Origin: an uncultured Bacteroidota bacterium
GTDB lineage: Bacteria; Bacteroidota; Bacteroidia; Flavobacteriales; Flavobacteriaceae
Assembly: GCA_902581145.1 (NCBI GenBank)
Contig: CACHNE010000001.1
Coordinates: 95,326 to 159,325, forward strand
DNA length: 64,000 nucleotides
Direction: 5' to 3'
Part shown: positions 18,634 through 27,086 of the stretch, one piece after another
Position numbering within the stretch: position 1 is the first letter of the stretch
Layout of the letters: each line of letters opens with the position of its first letter
The notes under the pieces: generated by a model
Database searches by the model: none
What the model saw: only the letters and a program-made list of their open reading frames with translations
Told to the model about the DNA's origin: nothing
Translations under genes and position numbers: made by a program

Positions 18634-19482
18634 ATGAACATTGATAATATACAGGAAAAAATTAAGAATCATAGAGACAGGCTACTTGAGCACAAATTGT
18701 ATTCTAATATTGAGAGTATTAAAGATTTACAGTTATTCACAGAGAATCATATTTACGCCGTTTGGGACTTTATGTCTCTTTTAAAGGCTTTACAAATAAG
18801 ATTGACTTGTACAAAAACACCATGGCTTCCTAATAAAAATTCTCAAACAGCATATTTGATTAATGAAATTGTGCTGGCAGAAGAAACTGACATTAACCAA
18901 GCTGGTGAAAGAAAAAGCCACTATGAGTTGTATTTAGATGCGATGATTGATATTGGTGCTAAAACTGAAAAACCTGTTGAAATAATTAATCAAATTGTTA
19001 ATTCTGAAGATATTTTCAATGCAATTGAAAATCTAAAAATTCATGAGAATATTAAGGAGTTTTTAAATTTTACTTTTTCTGTAATCAAGGAAGGTAAACC
19101 TCATAAAATTGCGGCAATTTTTACATTTGGAAGAGAGAATTTAATCCCAAACATGTTTAATGAAATTCTTAGAGAATTTGAAAAGAATGTTACTGAAGGA
19201 GATATATCTAAGTTGATATATTACTTTGAAAGACATATTGAATTAGACGAAGACGAACACGGTCCAATGGCACTTGAAATGGTATCAATGTTAGCCGAAA
19301 ATGACCATGAAAAATGGAAAGAAATTGAAGAAATTTCAATTGAAGCACTTGAAAAAAGAATTCTCTTATGGGACGCTATTAACGAACAAATTGAAAATAA
19401 AACATGGACTGATTTGAGGTCGTCTGAACAAGAGACATACTCTCAAGATTATAAAAATTTAAATCCTGATTTTAAATTCTAA
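18634..19482 (+). CDS. DUF3050 family protein, possibly heme-oxygenase-like fold
   Basis: A 282-residue soluble helical protein of the DUF3050 family. I chose the ATG at 18634 (MNIDNIQEKI), 7 nt after the preceding stop; an ATG at 18613 would overlap that gene. Conserved-looking acidic and histidine residues are spaced along the helices: E37-x-H39, E84, H96, E168, then H201, D205 and H209 in ERHIELDEDEHG. That pattern resembles heme-oxygenase-like dimetal oxidases, so metal binding is possible, but this is inference. No signal peptide or membrane segment is present. It is likely co-transcribed with the acyl-CoA dehydrogenase. Confidence 0.8.
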   Translation: MNIDNIQEKIKNHRDRLLEHKLYSNIESIKDLQLFTENHIYAVWDFMSLLKALQIRLTCTKTPWLPNKNSQTAYLINEIVLAEETDINQAGERKSHYELYLDAMIDIGAKTEKPVEIINQIVNSEDIFNAIENLKIHENIKEFLNFTFSVIKEGKPHKIAAIFTFGRENLIPNMFNEILREFEKNVTEGDISKLIYYFERHIELDEDEHGPMALEMVSMLAENDHEKWKEIEEISIEALEKRILLWDAINEQIENKTWTDLRSSEQETYSQDYKNLNPDFKF

Positions 19483-19511
19483 TTCAGCTTGAACGTATGT
19501 TGTTGAAAAGA

Positions 19512-20564
19512 CTATTTAATAGACTTTAATACTGATCCCTCAGCTTTCTTTAATGATCCGTCAAATCCTGCAACCCCCGAAACAGTGGTGTATTTTAAAA
19601 TGAACTTTTTATCAGGATTGATTATTTTAAATGCAGCTTGACACATTAATGCTGCTTCATGAAATCCACACAAAATTAAATTTAATTTTCCGGGGTAAGT
19701 ATTTATATCACCTATCGCAAAGACACCTGGAATATTTGTTTGATAATCTAGAGAATTATTAACAACTATCGAATTTTTTTCAATTTCTAATCCCCAGTCT
19801 GAAATTGACCCTAGTTTAGGTGTTAAACCAAATAATGGAATAAAAAAATCAGCACTTATTTCAATTTCTTCATTCTCTTTATTTATCAAAACCTTTTCTA
19901 AATGTTTGGAGCCTTTTAATTTATAAACCTCTGCGGGTGTAATAAGATTTATCTTATTATCGTTTTTTAATTTTTGAACTTTTTCAACAGAATCACTTGC
20001 ACCTCTAAATTCGTTTCTTCTGTGAACTAATGTTACTCTTTTTGCAATTTTTGCAAGCTCAATTGTCCAATCCAAAGCTGAATCACCTCCACCAGAAATA
20101 ACAACATTTTTATCCTTATAAATGCTTGGCTCTTTGATAAAATAAGAGACTCCTTTATCCTCAAATTCCTCAATACCTTCAAAATTCGGTTTTCTTGGCT
20201 GAAATCCACCTAAACCGCCTGCAATTACAACTATTGGTGCATTATGTTTTGTTCCCTTATTTGTGGTGATAACGAACGAACCATCAGACTTCTTCTCAAG
20301 TTTTTCAGCTTTTTCGCCCAGGGTATATCCTGGCTCAAACTGACGACCCTGCTCGATAAGGTTATTTATCAGATCACCTGCTAGAATTTCAGGGTAACCA
20401 GGAATATCATAAATAGGTTTTTTGGGATATAATTCGATGCATTGACCACCAGCTTTGGGGAGTATATCAATCAAATGACATTTCATTTTTAGTAAACCAG
20501 CTTCAAAAACTGCAAATAAGCCCACAGGACCTGCCCCAATAATTAAAATGTCCGTTTTTATCAT
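19512..20564 (-). CDS. Ferredoxin-NADP reductase, thioredoxin-reductase-like (YumC type)
   Basis: A 350-residue flavoprotein with two Rossmann motifs: FAD-binding IIGAGPVG at 8-15 and NADP-binding VISGGGDSALDW near residue 160, plus AIGDINTYPG near 290. The CxxC of true thioredoxin reductase is absent, which matches ferredoxin-NADP reductases of the YumC type that pass electrons between NADPH and ferredoxin. It directly follows the NifU-like gene with no gap, suggesting one transcript with nifU-like and mrp and a role in supplying electrons to Fe-S proteins. It converges with the DUF3050 gene 29 nt away. Confidence 0.9.
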   Translation of the reverse strand: MIKTDILIIGAGPVGLFAVFEAGLLKMKCHLIDILPKAGGQCIELYPKKPIYDIPGYPEILAGDLINNLIEQGRQFEPGYTLGEKAEKLEKKSDGSFVITTNKGTKHNAPIVVIAGGLGGFQPRKPNFEGIEEFEDKGVSYFIKEPSIYKDKNVVISGGGDSALDWTIELAKIAKRVTLVHRRNEFRGASDSVEKVQKLKNDNKINLITPAEVYKLKGSKHLEKVLINKENEEIEISADFFIPLFGLTPKLGSISDWGLEIEKNSIVVNNSLDYQTNIPGVFAIGDINTYPGKLNLILCGFHEAALMCQAAFKIINPDKKFILKYTTVSGVAGFDGSLKKAEGSVLKSIK

Positions 20565-20801
20565 TTAGACCTCTACACTAATTACTTTTTCAATTTCAGG
20601 TACGTGTTTTTTTATGATCATTTCCACACCTGATTTTAAAGTCATCTGATTAACAGTGCATGTTGAACATGCACCTTCAAACTTAACTTTTACAGTTTTG
20701 TTTTCAACACTTACTAATGAAATATCTCCACCATCATTATTTAGAAATGGTCGAATTTCCTCAAGAGCATTTTCGATATTATTTATTAATGTTTTTTTCA
20801 T
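20565..20801 (-). CDS. NifU C-terminal-domain Fe-S scaffold/carrier protein
   Basis: A 78-residue protein consisting of a single NifU-like (Nfu) domain. It has NDGGDISLVSV followed by the cluster-binding CSTC (Cys45, Cys48) and the hydrophobic helix MTLKSGVEMIIKK. Such domains carry [4Fe-4S] or [2Fe-2S] clusters to target proteins. It lacks the N-terminal A-type domain of NfuA. It is tightly packed between mrp (one base upstream) and the ferredoxin-NADP reductase gene, so all three probably act together in Fe-S cluster supply. Confidence 0.93.
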   Translation of the reverse strand: MKKTLINNIENALEEIRPFLNNDGGDISLVSVENKTVKVKFEGACSTCTVNQMTLKSGVEMIIKKHVPEIEKVISVEV

Positions 20802-20802
20802 T

Positions 20803-21918
20803 TTATTTACTTACAGCAGAACAACCTGCCATTGTTGTAATTTTTAATATCTCGGAGGGTGGTAAATCTTTGTTTCTTTTTACCAACTCCGAAACTAAAT
20901 TTTTAGAAATCTCTTCGAAAGTTAATGAAATTTTAGAATTTTCTTGTAATGAAGCAGGATGACCAAAGTCTGAAGCTTCTCTAATACTTTGTACAATTGG
21001 AACTTCGCCGAGTAATTTAACATTCATATCCTGAGATAAGTTTTTTGCACCATCTTTTCCAAAAATATAATATTTATTTTCAGGTAATTCAAAAGGGGTG
21101 AAATATGCCATATTTTCGACGATTCCAAGAACTGGAACGTTTATACTCTTTTGATTAAACATCGCAATACCTTTTCTTGCATCTGCTAAAGCAATATTTT
21201 GCGGGGTGCTAATTATTACACTTCCTGTTACCGGTAAAGCTTGCAGAATACTTAAATGAATATCACCCGTTCCGGGGGGCAAGTCAACCAATAGAAAATC
21301 AAGCTCACCCCAAGTAGCATCAAATATCATTTGATTTAAGGCTTTTGAGGCCATTGGTCCTCTCCATATGACAGCTTGATCTGGTTTTGTAAAAAATCCA
21401 ATTGATAAAATTTTAACACCGTAGCTTTCAATAGGTTTCATTTTATTTTTACCATCTACATTTACACTTAAAGGTCTTTCATTAGCTATATCAAACATGA
21501 TAGGAATTGAAGGACCATAGATGTCTGCATCTAGAATACCCACTTTAAATCCCATTTTTGATAATGTAATTGCAATATTTGAAGTAACTGTAGATTTTCC
21601 AACTCCACCTTTTCCAGATGCAATCGCGATAACATTTTGTATACCTTTGATTGGATTTCCTTTAATTTGATTTTGAGGTGATTCGGTTTTTTCAACCTTG
21701 AAATTAATCTTAAGTTCAACTTTTTCAATGAAATTTTCAGAAATAATTTCTTTTATTGAATTTTCAATGTTTTTTTTTGATTGTAATGTGGGATTATTAG
21801 TTTCAATATCTAATAAAATCTCATTACCAAAAATATTCAGATTAATTATTTTAAAATCTTTCTTCTTATTTTTTTCAATAAGTGAAAGAATATTTTTCTT
21901 AGATAACTCCAAAATCAA
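20803..21918 (-). CDS. mrp: Mrp/NBP35-family Fe-S carrier ATPase
   Basis: A 371-residue P-loop ATPase with an N-terminal DUF59-like domain (about 1-80) and the Mrp/ApbC nucleotide-binding domain: SGKGGVGKST (101-110), DADIYGPS, LLVDLPPGTGD and ENMAYF. The CxxC usually found after ENMxxF in many homologs is replaced here by TPFELP. This replacement looks family-wide in Bacteroidota, but I cannot confirm it. The sole cysteine near the end is in AGCSAVSK. It begins the mrp-nifU-like-reductase transcript. Role: loading Fe-S clusters onto apoproteins. Confidence 0.93.
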   Translation of the reverse strand: MILELSKKNILSLIEKNKKKDFKIINLNIFGNEILLDIETNNPTLQSKKNIENSIKEIISENFIEKVELKINFKVEKTESPQNQIKGNPIKGIQNVIAIASGKGGVGKSTVTSNIAITLSKMGFKVGILDADIYGPSIPIMFDIANERPLSVNVDGKNKMKPIESYGVKILSIGFFTKPDQAVIWRGPMASKALNQMIFDATWGELDFLLVDLPPGTGDIHLSILQALPVTGSVIISTPQNIALADARKGIAMFNQKSINVPVLGIVENMAYFTPFELPENKYYIFGKDGAKNLSQDMNVKLLGEVPIVQSIREASDFGHPASLQENSKISLTFEEISKNLVSELVKRNKDLPPSEILKITTMAGCSAVSK

Positions 21919-21960
21919 AATTTTTTACAAATATACGTTGAATAAAAAAAATAAACAGAA

Positions 21961-22293
21961 TTAATTTAATTCTTTGGATGGATCCCAAACAAGATTTTTG
22001 AAGTTTATGACTTGGTCATTTTTTACTGTAATTCCTTCACTTTCAAGAAGATTTCTCATAAGATTTGAACCCGCAAAATGATGTTTACCGGTTAATATCC
22101 CAAGCCTATTTACCACTCTATGGGCAGGAATAGTTGGGTTACGGTGAGAGGCATTCATTGCATAACCAACAACTCTGGAGCTGCTTATTGACCCCAAGTA
22201 TCTAGCAATTAATCCATAAGTACTAACCCTACCTGGTGGTATTAATTTTACAACTTTATATACTTTCTGAAAAAAATCTTTTTTTGAGTCCAT
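21961..22293 (-). CDS. Alkyltransferase-like (ATL) DNA repair protein, MGMT family without catalytic Cys
   Basis: A 110-residue protein matching the DNA-binding domain of O6-methylguanine-DNA methyltransferase: IPPGRVSTYG, the arginine-finger region SSRVVGYAMNAS, and IPAHRVV. In active enzymes the last motif reads PCHRV; here Ala57 replaces the alkyl-accepting Cys. Known ATL proteins with Ala or Trp at this site bind alkylated guanine and hand it to nucleotide excision repair. Length is typical of ATLs. It is 6 nt downstream of trmB on the same strand. Confidence 0.92.
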   Translation of the reverse strand: MDSKKDFFQKVYKVVKLIPPGRVSTYGLIARYLGSISSSRVVGYAMNASHRNPTIPAHRVVNRLGILTGKHHFAGSNLMRNLLESEGITVKNDQVINFKNLVWDPSKELN

Positions 22294-22299
22294 TCTATA

Positions 22300-22977
22300 T
22301 TAATTAACCCTAAAGCTGAGATATGTTATTGGCTTATCTTCTTCTAAAAATTTTGACTCATAAAATGTTTTAATTTCCGTTACATATTTTGGAGATCCGG
22401 TTTGTTTATATATGTCATGATTTGAATAGATCAACTCAAGGAAATCATTCCCGCTAATTAATCCAAGCATATAACCGTGTAAAAATTCACTATCGGTTTT
22501 AAGATTAATTATCCCTCCACTAACCATTATTTCTCTGTACTGCTTAATAAAGTTTAAATTAACCAGTCTATGTTTTTCTCTTTTAAGTTTAATTTGTGGA
22601 TCAGGGAAGGTTATCCAAATTTCAGAGACTTCATTTTTGTTAAAAATTTTTTCGATTAATTCAATTTGGGTTCTTAAAAAAACAACATTATTTAATTTGT
22701 TTTCAATTGCATCTTTTGCTCCTTTCCAAAAACGCGCACCCTTAATATCTATTCCGATGTAATTTATTTCAGGATTTTCTTTAGCTAAAGCTACTGAATA
22801 CTCACCTTTTCCACATCCCAATTCAACTACAATTGGATTTTTATTTTTAAAAATTAGTTTGCTCCAATTTCCCTTGAATTTAAAATTGTTATTGACAATT
22901 ACATCTCTTTCGGGTTGAATAACATTTTTGAATGTCAAATTTTCTGAGAACCTCTTTAATTTATTTTTACTACCCAA
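22300..22977 (-). CDS. trmB: tRNA (guanine-46-N7)-methyltransferase
   Basis: A 225-residue SAM-dependent methyltransferase. The SAM-binding motif VVELGCGKGEYS is near residue 50, followed by the TrmB signatures YIGIDIKGARFWKGA, ITFPDPQIKLKREKHR (with the PDP and K.RH segments that contact tRNA) and LKTDSEFL. It methylates G46 in the variable loop of tRNA. It lies 10 nt downstream of the sensor kinase gene and 6 nt upstream of the ATL gene, so it is probably part of a longer minus-strand transcript. Confidence 0.95.
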   Translation of the reverse strand: MGSKNKLKRFSENLTFKNVIQPERDVIVNNNFKFKGNWSKLIFKNKNPIVVELGCGKGEYSVALAKENPEINYIGIDIKGARFWKGAKDAIENKLNNVVFLRTQIELIEKIFNKNEVSEIWITFPDPQIKLKREKHRLVNLNFIKQYREIMVSGGIINLKTDSEFLHGYMLGLISGNDFLELIYSNHDIYKQTGSPKYVTEIKTFYESKFLEEDKPITYLSFRVN

Positions 22978-22987
22978 AACTATTGAT

Positions 22988-24025
22988 TTATAGGACTTTT
23001 GATTTTTTTAAAGAAAAAGAAAATTCACTTCCAATACCAACGGTTGATTGTACATAAATATTTTCATTGTGAGCATCAATAATATGCTTAACTATTGCTA
23101 AACCTAGCCCAGAACCGCCTTGACTTCTACTCCTACTTATATCTACTCTAAAAAATCTTTGAAAAAGTCTTGGCATATTTTCTTCACTTATACCTTCACC
23201 ATTATCATTTACCTTTATCATTATATTTTCTTCATCAGATTCAAAACTAATTTCCGTAGTTCCTTTTTCAGACCCATAATTGATTGAATTTGTTACAAGA
23301 TTAGTCAATACCTGTTCTATTCTATTCTTGTCAGCATCTACTAAAATTTCATTATCATATATTTTGTTGAAAATGATTTTTATATTTTTTTTCGAGGCAC
23401 TAATTTCCAAATCCTCGATTATCTCTTCTGCTAGTTTAACTATATCAAATGATGTAATTTGAAGTTTTAGCGTTGAAGATTCTAATTGAGTTATAAGGTC
23501 TAAATCCTTAATTATATATGTTAGTCTATCAACACTTTTTTCAGCTCTTTTTAGATATTTTTTAAGTAATTCTTTATCATCCATTGCTCCGTCTAACAGA
23601 TTTGATATATATCCTTCAATGGAAAAAAGTGGTGTTTTAAGTTCGTGTGCTACATTTCCGACAAACTCTTTTCTGTAAAGATCTTCTTTTTTTAAGGACT
23701 CTATTTCGGACCTTTTTAATTTTACAAACTCTTCTAAATCCTTTGCAAAGGAATTCATGTCCGAGTCGATAACTGATGTTTGAATTAAAGAGTCACTTTC
23801 AAATTCTAAATCCTTATAAATTTGTCTGACTCTTTCAAAAAATAACTTTTTTACCCTTAACTGAATAATAAGAAAACTTACAATAAAAATTATAAATGAA
23901 ACTAAAACCGACTTTAAAGAAATAGTTAAGTCATTATAGTTAATTACAAAATATGAACCTATTGAAATATATAAGGATGAAAGTAAAGAAAATTTATAAG
24001 GGTTAAAGTTATTTTCTGATGGCAT
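22988..24025 (-). CDS. Sensor histidine kinase, PhoR-like
   Basis: A 345-residue membrane kinase. Two transmembrane helices (about 10-28 and 36-55) enclose a very short external loop, so no real periplasmic sensor domain is present. The HisKA domain has FVGNVAHELKTPL with phospho-acceptor His127. The ATPase domain has N-box NSINYG, G1 DNGEGI, F-box RFFRVD and G2 GGSGLGLAI. Its start overlaps the stop of the response regulator gene by one base, so they form a pair. Related flavobacterial kinases are compared to PhoR, but the signal is unknown. Confidence 0.93.
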   Translation of the reverse strand: MPSENNFNPYKFSLLSSLYISIGSYFVINYNDLTISLKSVLVSFIIFIVSFLIIQLRVKKLFFERVRQIYKDLEFESDSLIQTSVIDSDMNSFAKDLEEFVKLKRSEIESLKKEDLYRKEFVGNVAHELKTPLFSIEGYISNLLDGAMDDKELLKKYLKRAEKSVDRLTYIIKDLDLITQLESSTLKLQITSFDIVKLAEEIIEDLEISASKKNIKIIFNKIYDNEILVDADKNRIEQVLTNLVTNSINYGSEKGTTEISFESDEENIMIKVNDNGEGISEENMPRLFQRFFRVDISRSRSQGGSGLGLAIVKHIIDAHNENIYVQSTVGIGSEFSFSLKKSKVL

Positions 24026-24702
24026 TAATTTTGAAATTTATACCCAACTCCTTTGACTGTTTTAAAGTAAGAATCTCCGATTTTTTCTCTCAATTTTCTA
24101 ATATGAACATCAATGGTTCTGTCTCCAACCACAACATCCTTACCCCAAACTGATTCTAAGATAAATTCTCTTTTAAAAACTTTACCAGGCTTTGAGCATA
24201 ACAAAAATAATAATTCAAATTCTTTTCTCGGCAAAGAAATATCTTTTCCACTGAGAGACACTTTATATCCAGACTTATCGACAATTAAAGATCCTAATTT
24301 AATGAGATCTTCTTCCTCCTTAGTAATCCTTCTTAATAGGGATTTAATTTTACTTTTTAAAACCTTTGGTTTAATAGGTTTTGTAATATAATCATCGGCA
24401 CCAGCATTAAAACCAGCTATCTGACTGTAGTCTTCCCCTCTAGCAGAAAGGAATACAATTAAAGAATTTCCAATTGCTGAATCATTCCTAATAATTTCAC
24501 ATGCTTCAATACCGTCCATTTCCGGCATCATCACATCTAAAATTATTAAGTCAGGTTTTACTTTTTTTGCAAGTTCAATTGCCTTAACTCCATTTTCTGC
24601 AGTGTAAACAAGATATCCATCGCTTTTTAATGTATAAGAAATAATTTCAAGAATATCAGGTTCATCATCAACTAATAGAATTTTAAAATTTTCTGAACCC
24701 AA
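24025..24702 (-). CDS. OmpR/PhoB-family response regulator
   Basis: A 225-residue two-domain regulator. The receiver domain has VDDEPD (acidic pocket), the phosphorylation site Asp56 in LIILDVMMPEMDG, and the conserved Lys in TKPIKP. The C-terminal winged-helix DNA-binding domain has LPRKEFELLFLLCS and RTIDVHIRKLREKIG. It is the upstream partner of the adjacent kinase and is divergent from the LuxE-like gene; the 83-nt gap between them contains a run of 13 A. Confidence 0.95.
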   Translation of the reverse strand: MGSENFKILLVDDEPDILEIISYTLKSDGYLVYTAENGVKAIELAKKVKPDLIILDVMMPEMDGIEACEIIRNDSAIGNSLIVFLSARGEDYSQIAGFNAGADDYITKPIKPKVLKSKIKSLLRRITKEEEDLIKLGSLIVDKSGYKVSLSGKDISLPRKEFELLFLLCSKPGKVFKREFILESVWGKDVVVGDRTIDVHIRKLREKIGDSYFKTVKGVGYKFQN

Positions 24703-24785
24703 AATATAGAATTTATAGATACTAAATTTAAAAAAAAAAAAAGATAAAATCTTGACTTAACGTTATAATAATATATTTTTAATCT

Positions 24786-25763
24786 ATGCATAATTTTGAA
24801 AAAGTTTTTGATATTAAAAATCACTCGGAGTTTAAAAAACAATGTTTGGATATATATAATTTTCAATATCAAAACAATATGGTATATCAAAATTATTGTA
24901 ATATGATTTGTGAAGATCCAACTAATGTAAATGAAATAAATAAAATTCCATTTTTACCGATTTCATTTTTTAAAACAAAAAAAATATTATCAACTGATAA
25001 CTTTGAAAAAGTATTTTACAGTAGCGGAACAACAACAAATTCAAGAAGTAAACATTTCATTTCCAGTCTTAAACTTTATCAAAAATCTTTCATTAATAAT
25101 TTTAAGCTTAATTATAGTGACATAACTCAATATACAATTCTAGCTCTCCTTCCAAGCTATTATGATAATAAGGGCTCATCTCTTATATATATGATTGAAA
25201 AATTAATCAAATTGACAAAATCAAAAGAAAGTGGTTTTTTTCTTGACGACTACCATAATTTGTCAAAAAAACTAATCGAACTAGACACAAAAAAAGAAAG
25301 AAAAACAATCTTAATCGGAGTTCCTTATGCATTACTTGATCTTATTGATTTTAATCAATTTCAATTAAACAATACAATTATAATGGAAACTGGAGGAATG
25401 AAAGGTAGGAGAAAAGAGATGGTGCGGACAGAATTACATGAAAAATTAAAACGTGGTTTTGGGATAAGTAAAATACATAGTGAATATGGCATGACTGAAT
25501 TACTCTCGCAGGCTTATTCCAAAGGTGATGGTATTTTTAAAACACCTTCATGGATGAAAGTAATTATCAGAGATATAAATGATGCTCAAAACTTAGATTT
25601 TAATAAAAAATCAGGTGCAATTAATATAATTGACCTTGCTAATTATAATTCATGTAGTTTCATAGCTACAGATGATATGGGTAAGTATATCAACGATGAC
25701 GAATTTGAATTAATCGGAAGAGTTGACAATAGTGATGTAAGAGGATGTAACTTATTAATTTAA
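24786..25763 (+). CDS. LuxE/acyl-protein-synthetase-like acyltransferase
   Basis: A 325-residue member of the LuxE-PaaK adenylating superfamily: YSSGTTTNSRSKH near residue 80 is the nucleotide-binding loop, then SLIYMIEKLI, ILIGVPYAL, METGGMKGRRKEM and HSEYGMTELLSQAYS. LuxE itself activates fatty acids for aldehyde formation, but no luxC or luxAB is nearby. Standalone homologs are common in Flavobacteria and their substrate is not known to me. It is a single gene, divergent from the response regulator, and its last bases overlap the end of tyrS on the other strand. Confidence 0.85.
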   Translation: MHNFEKVFDIKNHSEFKKQCLDIYNFQYQNNMVYQNYCNMICEDPTNVNEINKIPFLPISFFKTKKILSTDNFEKVFYSSGTTTNSRSKHFISSLKLYQKSFINNFKLNYSDITQYTILALLPSYYDNKGSSLIYMIEKLIKLTKSKESGFFLDDYHNLSKKLIELDTKKERKTILIGVPYALLDLIDFNQFQLNNTIIMETGGMKGRRKEMVRTELHEKLKRGFGISKIHSEYGMTELLSQAYSKGDGIFKTPSWMKVIIRDINDAQNLDFNKKSGAINIIDLANYNSCSFIATDDMGKYINDDEFELIGRVDNSDVRGCNLLI

Positions 25764-27055
25764 ACTTTTGCTTTCAGTATGAAAGTTTTTTTCTTTCCCC
25801 GATTTATAATAACATATTTATTCTTTATTAAATCTTTTTCGGAAACAATATAATTTTGATCAACCTTATTTTTATTAATCGATATTGAATTTTCAACTAA
25901 AGCCCTTCTAGCTTCAGAATTTGAACTTAAAAATCCTGAGTTTTCATGAAGTATTTTTATAATTTCAATTCCATTTTTAAATTCATTTAAACTTATCTCA
26001 CTCATTGGAACACCATCAAAAATATCTAAAAAAATATCTTCGTTTATCTCATTAATTTCTTGTAAAAAGTTCTTGCTGAAAAGAACTTTAGATGCTTTCT
26101 CAGCATTGTCAAGCTCATTCTGGTTATGAACCATAAGTGTTACCTCAGCGGCTAATTTTTTTTGAAGCATTCTTTGATGTGGCTCTTTGTCGTGTTGGTA
26201 AATTATTCTTTCGATTTCATCCTTTTCTAGAAAAGTAAATATCTTAATATAATTTTTTGCATCCTCATCTGAGCTGTTTAACCAATATTGATAAAATTTA
26301 TAAGCAGATGTTTTTTTAGGGTCTAGCCAAATATTTCCACCCTCAGACTTACCGAACTTTGAACCATCTGATTTGGTCATCAAAGGACATGTAAGAGCAT
26401 AACCTTTACAATTATCAATCCTTCTTATCAATTCCATTCCGGTAGTAATATTTCCCCACTGGTCACTACCTCCCATCTGAATTGAACAGTTTAAATTTCT
26501 GTTTATAAATAAAAAATCATATCCTTGAACAAGTTGATAAGTAAATTCTGTGAAACTCATTCCAGATCCTGATTCTGAATCAATCCTATTTTTTACTGAG
26601 TCCTTAGACATCATGTAATTAACGGTAATATGCTTACCAATATCTCTTATAAAATCAAGAAAAGAAAATTCTTTCATCCAGTCATAGTTATTTTTTATCA
26701 TTGCATGGTTTGGAAATTTTTCATCAAATGATAAAAACCGAGAAAGTTGTTTCTTGATACTGTTTTCGTTATTTCTTAAGGTTTCTTCATCTAAAAGATT
26801 TCTTTCGATTGACTTTCCTGAGGGGTCACCAATCATTCCCGTAGCTCCACCTACAAGAGCAATTGGCTGATGACCACTTTTTTGAAAATGAGCTAATAGT
26901 ATTATTGGAACTAAACTACCTATATGCAATGAGTCAGACGTCGGATCAAAACCAATATAAGCAGTTCTCTGGGAATCTTTTAAATATTCTTGCAATCCAG
27001 GAGTAGAATCGTGAATTAAACCTCGCCATTTTAGTTCATCTATAAAATCTACCAT
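25760..27055 (-). CDS. tyrS: Tyrosyl-tRNA synthetase
   Basis: A 431-residue class I aminoacyl-tRNA synthetase. It has the HIGH-type motif LHIGSL near 44, the KMSKS-type motif KFGKS near 232, YDFLFINRNLNCSIQMGGSDQWGNI for tyrosine recognition, and a C-terminal S4 RNA-binding domain (about 360-431). It charges tRNA-Tyr in the cytoplasm. It ends in a 4-nt convergent overlap with the LuxE-like gene. It lies 31 nt after the DUF4296 gene, so it may be in the pyrC-DUF4296-tyrS unit. Confidence 0.97.
   Translation of the reverse strand: MVDFIDELKWRGLIHDSTPGLQEYLKDSQRTAYIGFDPTSDSLHIGSLVPIILLAHFQKSGHQPIALVGGATGMIGDPSGKSIERNLLDEETLRNNENSIKKQLSRFLSFDEKFPNHAMIKNNYDWMKEFSFLDFIRDIGKHITVNYMMSKDSVKNRIDSESGSGMSFTEFTYQLVQGYDFLFINRNLNCSIQMGGSDQWGNITTGMELIRRIDNCKGYALTCPLMTKSDGSKFGKSEGGNIWLDPKKTSAYKFYQYWLNSSDEDAKNYIKIFTFLEKDEIERIIYQHDKEPHQRMLQKKLAAEVTLMVHNQNELDNAEKASKVLFSKNFLQEINEINEDIFLDIFDGVPMSEISLNEFKNGIEIIKILHENSGFLSSNSEARRALVENSISINKNKVDQNYIVSEKDLIKNKYVIINRGKKKTFILKAKV
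25771..25792 (+). terminator. Terminator of the LuxE-like gene, inside the 3' end of tyrS
   Basis: The stem CTTTCA / TGAAAG with loop GTA is followed by seven T on the plus strand, 7 nt after the stop codon. The same bases encode the last residues of tyrS on the minus strand. Confidence 0.7.
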
Positions 27056-27086
27056 TATAATTTTTTTACATTTATCGAAAGATAGT

